A stretch of 47,889 nt of DNA from Entrophospora sp. SA101. Taxonomy: Eukaryota; Glomeromycota; Glomeromycetes; Entrophosporales; Entrophosporaceae. The notes below the pieces were generated by a model, which saw only the letters and a program-made list of their open reading frames with translations, had not been told where the DNA came from and made no database searches. Positions within the stretch are counted from its first letter, which is position 1; each line of letters begins with the position of its first letter. The stretch spans positions 1 to 47,889 of the forward strand of contig CAUDNR010004520.1 of the NCBI GenBank assembly GCA_958430865.1. Reading direction: 5' to 3'. Made by a program: the position numbers and the translations under genes. Below are positions 44,167 through 47,889 of the stretch, one piece after another.

Positions 44167-45339
44167 TTAAATTTTCTTTCCTAATGAATTATTATATTTT
44201 TGTTCTTCAATATCTTCCAAAATTCGCACCTGGACATTTTTATAATCACTAATCTCACGCAACACCTTTCCCTTATCTTCCAAATCTTCTTTTTTCTCTA
44301 TTTCTTCCAAAATTCGCACGTGAATATTCATTCCTAAATGCTCGCACTCCCTAATTTTTTTTAGTATTTTCCCTCCGTATTGCAAGAGTAGAGCAGCTTT
44401 TTGTTGGGGAACAATAATTTCTCATTCTTGTTCTTGCTTAATAATTAATTTAACCGGCTCGATGGGCAAAAGAAAATTAAGAAGTAAAGTTAATTTATCG
44501 TTGCTTCAAGCGACAATCTCGACCCGTTCGGGTCAAACATGTTTGACAATACTTTTTATTCTTTCGGCTCCCTGACCAATACAGGTTCCCCGCGGGTCAA
44601 CAAAACTCTTTTTGCTTTCCACTATTACTTTGCTTATGAGTCCCGGCAAGCGTAAAACATGGCGAATAATAATAGTTCCATCTCTAACTTCTTTTAATTC
44701 TAATTCTAATATTCGGCGGAGAAATAAATCATCACTCAGGCTAAGAGTAATAGCAGACAAATTAGCGGAAGGTTTTTCTGGGAGGACTTCCCGAATGAGA
44801 AAATATAAACTTTTGCCCAAGGGCGGCCGACCAAAAATCTCTCACTCTTTTTTTTCTCATTGTCCTACTCCTTGACCTAAATTGACCAGACAATAATTAT
44901 TATCGGCTAACGATTGGATTTTGCCCTTAATTATTTCTCCCTGCCGATTTTTAAATAACTCATACTGTTTTCCTTGCTGAAATTCCCCTAAATTTTGATT
45001 TAACTGTTTTTTAATTTCTTGATTAAGGGAAAAAGAAAAATTCTTAATATCTAACGGCAAGAAAAAAATACCATTTTCGCTTTTGCCCTGGGCTAGTAAA
45101 TTATCACTGGCAACGATTTCCTGAGCGGGATTAGTAATCTTTTCCACTATTTTATAGCAGCGATAAACTACTAAACCATTAGTAAATTCAAAATGTAAGT
45201 CGGCTTGGGAATTTTCACCTTTACAGTAAGATTGGCGTAAGGAGTTAATAATTATTTCTTCAATTTTTTGTGGAGATACCTTTTCTCGTTCAGCTAACTT
45301 TTGGATAAATTGCTGAGTAGTATTGTTATTTTCTATCAA
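44167..45339 (-). CDS. nusA: Transcription termination/antitermination factor NusA
   Basis: 390 aa. N-terminal domain (FIQKLAEREKVSPQKIEEII), S1-like region (GEIIKGKIQSLADNNYCLVN), and KH domains with VESKKSFVDPRGTCIGQGAERIK split over the VDPxGxCxG motif. Several TGA Trp codons. First gene of nusA-infB-rbfA-CorC. Only 30 bases separate it from the divergent Rep ORF. A TATAAT on the minus strand (45349-45354) could be its minus-10 box. Confidence 0.93.
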
Positions 45340-45370
45340 ATTGTTTATATTATAAGTTTTATATATTTAA

Positions 45371-46348
45371 TTTAATGTCAACACAACTACCGGTTTTAAA
45401 TCACCCCAAAAACTCCTTAATGGACTAGCAGAATTAAAGCAAATATCTAAATCTGACCTAAAACATTTTCTCACCTTAGACCATACTTCCTTCACTACCT
45501 TATCAGTCTCCACTAAACATATTGAATCCACTGACCGCATTAGTGTTACTTTATCGAAACCTTCGGCTCGAGTATTCTACTTAGGTAAAGCTAAAAACAA
45601 GACTGTTCCGTCCAGCATTTCTAAGCTTGCTCAACCTCAAGATGATTGCGTAAAGGACGCCCAAAACTGTCAATACTTCTCTTTATTCTCCAGTAAAGAA
45701 AAGAAACTCTACACTCGCTTTTTAGATAAAGTGGAAGCTAACTTTGAGGGTAAAGCCGCTACACAACCAGCTTTATTCTTAACGCTCACTTTTAATACTA
45801 CTCACGACAACTACTTCTCCTGAACTACCAACTGAAATAAAACGGATGATTGTTGAAATACCCTTAATCAGAAACAATCTTGACTTAAAAGCTGAACTCA
45901 ACAATTCGATGATGAAGCAGAACCTTTTAAGATTCACATCCAAAAAGTTAAGGATGATGTGCAACAGCATACTCTGGCTACTCATTATCTACAATTATTC
46001 CTCCGGCGAGTGCGTCGCTTATGAAAGCCTTCCCAGTGAAAATGATGCGTCATTGCCGAATTACAGAAAAACGGAGTTTGGCATTATCACTTTTTAAGCA
46101 CCCCCATCGTTCCCTATTCGCATAAATGCACCCTTACTAAAGAATTTAAAAGTTGTTGGAACTGCCGAGCTTACATTTCTACTTTGTGACCTTATGGTCG
46201 GGTCGAAAGTCGCAGTCCCGGTCAAAAAACTATCTCTAATTACTTAGCTAAGTATTTATCAAAATCCTTTCACTTACGCAACTTATACCAGCAGCATGGT
46301 CTCAAAAAAAATCACAAAGAAACCAGTTCACTTACCCACGAAACCTAA
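45371..46348 (+). CDS. rep: HUH-type rolling-circle replication initiator (Rep), N-terminal frame break
   Basis: The main frame (45371-46348, about 325 codons) shows three Rep landmarks: motif 1 PALFLTLTFN, motif 2 WHYHFLS (the H-x-H metal motif), and motif 3 NYLAKYLSK with a tyrosine and Lys spacing typical of single- or double-Tyr Reps. It has no ATG; an ATG at 45375 in another frame reads MSTQLPVLNHPKN and would join by a minus-1 shift at CCCCAAAAA (about 45404-45412). Almost all Trp are TGA, so it is adapted to code 4. C-rich codon use (TCC, ACC, CTC) differs from neighbours. It leads a tightly packed operon and is probably of plasmid or ssDNA-phage origin. Confidence 0.78.
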
Positions 46349-46574
46349 ATCCCCCACTAAATCCACCCACGATTACTACTGCTGCTGTGCCGAGAAAACT
46401 AAGCAGGGAATACCTCAGGGAACAAAAATCACCCAACTAACTCAGCACTGTAAGAATAACAGTAAAAAGTTAGCCGTGGCTAGACAGCAAACGCGAGAAG
46501 CCGAGAAAAAAAAGATTTTAGCCCACTGAAAACAAATTGGTCTTAGTTTAGGCAAGATTATTGATAACGCCTAA
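46296..46574 (+). CDS. Small basic protein of the Rep element
   Basis: 92 aa. Very basic, Pro/Thr/Lys-rich start (MVSKKITKKPVHLPTKPKS), a YYCCCAEK cluster, then a helical basic part. Overlaps the rep 3' end by 53 bases in another frame, and its stop overlaps the next start (TAATG). A nucleic-acid-binding role is possible. One TGA Trp. Confidence 0.6.
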
Positions 46575-46804
46575 TGATTACTTGCTGTGACCTAGCCTTG
46601 TATATTGCTATTGGTGCTTTTGCTGTTATCTTAGCTTTGTTAGCTATGTTTTTTAACTATAATTTGAAACTAAAAGATAAATCGGTAGAATTAAGCCAAA
46701 GAACTAGCGAACTGGAAAAGAAAAACGGTCACGAGCAACAGCAAATCAACCAGTTAAAAATCCAAGTTCACCAGCTCCAAAAGCAATTAAACAGTAAACC
46801 CTAA
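46574..46804 (+). CDS. Small membrane protein with coiled coil, Rep element
   Basis: 76 aa. Membrane segment at the N-terminus (LYIAIGAFAVILALLAMFF) and a heptad-rich tail (QQINQLKIQVHQLQKQL). Start and stop both overlap neighbours by TAATG, indicating translational coupling. Size and layout are compatible with a phage structural protein, but no relative is recognised. Confidence 0.6.
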   Translation: MITCCDLALYIAIGAFAVILALLAMFFNYNLKLKDKSVELSQRTSELEKKNGHEQQQINQLKIQVHQLQKQLNSKP

Positions 46805-46917
46805 TGACCCCGCCCCAAACCTGCTCCCTTTGTCAGCAGGAAAGCTACTTGGGAACTAGTAATAACGGTTTCTTTATCTGCTGACTATGCCAACTAACAG
46901 AATTACCGAAAGACTAA
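46804..46917 (+). CDS. Tiny zinc-ribbon-like protein, Rep element
   Basis: 37 aa with two Cys pairs, CSLC and CWLC (Trp as TGA), spaced as in a small zinc ribbon. Its ATG overlaps the previous stop. Too short for standard ORF cut-offs but placed exactly within the coupled operon. Confidence 0.55.
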
Positions 46918-46921
46918 AACT

Positions 46922-47107
46922 ATGACTAAATACTTAATAATAATTGCTATCTTAGCATTACTTTATCTCTACTGAAAGAGTCAACAAACTAAGTCTCTTC
47001 CACCCAAACCCGATGATATCATTGAACGCAAAGGTAAACAAAAAGAAACCTTTTGAGATGCCCAGGACTGAGAAGTAAACTCGGATAATGATAACTATCA
47101 TGACTAA
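46922..47107 (+). CDS. Small membrane protein, Rep element
   Basis: 61 aa: N-terminal membrane segment (YLIIIAILALLYLYW), then a polar tail with three TGA Trp codons, ending overlapped by the next gene by 8 bases. No relative recognised. Confidence 0.55.
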
Positions 47108-47807
47108 ACAAGATTTACAAAAGGAATTAAAAGAAAAAGTAAAAGCAGGAGTAAAACCTTCGCACTTAAAAAAGTTAAAAAGAAGCCAAAGTGCGGATGA
47201 TATTGTTACTGCAACCTCTCCAACTATACCTTTACAAAAATCCCACTCCCAATTAGAACTCCCCAGTAACCAGCCCACTCCCACTGAACAAATCACCCAA
47301 TTAAAACAAACCCTCACTTTTACCCAAAACACCGCTCAAAATTATTTAAAGAATTTACAGTTGGCTCAAGCTAAAATAACTGAATTAGAAGAAGAGTTAG
47401 CTAATAAAGAAACCTTTACCGAAGCTCCGGAAGAAAATATTAGTGAATTAAAAGTCCAAATTCAGCAGTTAGAAGACCAAATCTTAGAACTCCGTTTAGA
47501 AAAAATTAAAGACTTTGGCGACTATTACCAAACCAAGCAGGAGTTGGAAACTGAACTAGAATTAAACATAAATGAAGGAATTAGTGAAATAAAACGCTTA
47601 GAAAATAAACTACTAGCTACTAATAAAAAAAAGTTAGAACTAGCCCAGCAGTTAGGAACTAGCCACAGCCAAGTAGCTAACTTAGAATTACAACTGTTAG
47701 CTAAGCAAGAAACTAACCCTAGTTTTAATTACTGACCGCTGATTATCGTGCTGGGTCTTTACTGCGGTTCCGCTTGACTATTAAGTAAAAATTACCGTCA
47801 AAACTAA
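47100..47807 (+). CDS. Coiled-coil protein with C-terminal membrane segment, Rep element
   Basis: 235 aa from ATG 47100. A basic N-terminus (LKEKVKAGVKPSHLKKLKRS) is followed by long coiled coil (heptads from about residue 60 to 205) and a short hydrophobic end (PLIIVLGLYCGSAWLLSKN). It follows the tail-anchor pattern of chromosomal genes such as 14796-16013. Function unknown. Confidence 0.6.
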
Positions 47808-47813
47808 CCCATT

Positions 47814-47889
47814 ATGAACGACCTAATATTCTACACCCTAATAATCGCCTTACTCTACTACTTCTTTATTTACCTACCCAACCAAAAGA
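47814..47889 (+). CDS. Membrane protein, partial at window end
   Basis: Begins at ATG 47814 (MNDLIFYTLIIALLYYFFIY) and is cut by the window edge after 25 codons. Highly hydrophobic, 6 bases after the previous stop. Confidence 0.5.
   Translation, partial: MNDLIFYTLIIALLYYFFIYLPNQK

Noticed and set aside
46958..47332. 124-aa hydrophobic ORF on the minus strand
   Set aside because: Antisense to two coupled plus-strand genes of the Rep element.

Overview
The window is about 47.9 kb of AT-rich DNA that uses UGA as tryptophan (genetic code 4). At conserved positions the in-frame TGA codons fall where the families carry Trp, for example the NF-W-DMGDGPCGP motif of AlaRS, the LL-W-INSG motif of AlaRS and the R-W-QRYWGEP-type context of LeuRS. 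Together with the reduced gene set (RF1, single-copy tRNA synthetases, MnmE/MnmG, Ung, Nfo, SufU, CorC-like, S16 and S20) this points to a Mollicutes-type bacterium with a very small genome. The many membrane-tethered coiled-coil and Cys-rich accessory proteins suggest an uncultured host-associated lineage, for example a mycoplasma-related endobacterium. That placement is inference.

Layout: 1-2230 is the 3' part of a 23S rRNA gene, split after E. coli position 1917 by a group I intron (511-1253) carrying a LAGLIDADG endonuclease. 2301-6977 (+) holds two poly-lysine membrane-anchored proteins (one SprT-like peptidase), an MGMT, prfA and a minimal alaS. 6973-7755 is a decayed region with a structured repeat. 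mnmG follows, then a frameshifted coiled-coil gene. 10583-13235 (-) encodes two Cys-rich/coiled-coil proteins, and a G-quadruplex-capable tract separates them from hisS (+). 14796-17447 (+) holds a tail-anchored coiled-coil protein and mnmE; a broken membrane-protein gene and tRNA-Cys follow on the minus strand. trpS and ung (+) lead to the second copy of the structured repeat. 20930-29702 (-) is a long run: two unknown proteins, Nudix, S20, L5, SufU, S16, Nfo, then a membrane block with a Cys-rich tail-anchored protein, two Lon-derived AAA+ proteins, an unknown anchored protein and a two-ORF YfcC-like transporter. pepA (-), rlmB (+) and leuS (-) come next, then a J-domain/coiled-coil cluster and a probable PD-(D/E)XK nuclease (-), a stand-alone membrane-anchored Lon (S16) protease domain (+), a multi-pass protein (+), and the CorC-like-rbfA-infB-nusA block (-). 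The window ends in a compact, C-richer mobile-element-like operon (45371-47889, +) led by an HUH rolling-circle Rep.

The most unusual feature is what looks like a dismantled Lon. One AAA+ subunit keeps Walker A/B but has Lys where the arginine finger should be. An adjacent one lacks Walker A/B but keeps sensor-1 Asn and the finger Arg. The Ser-Lys protease domain is a separate anchored protein about 10 kb away. Accessory membrane genes carry long A-tracts next to their transmembrane segments and show many single-base frame breaks, whereas the housekeeping genes read through cleanly. Proofreading is also reduced: AlaRS lacks its editing and C-Ala domains, and LeuRS lacks the HDERD-type motif of its CP1 editing site.
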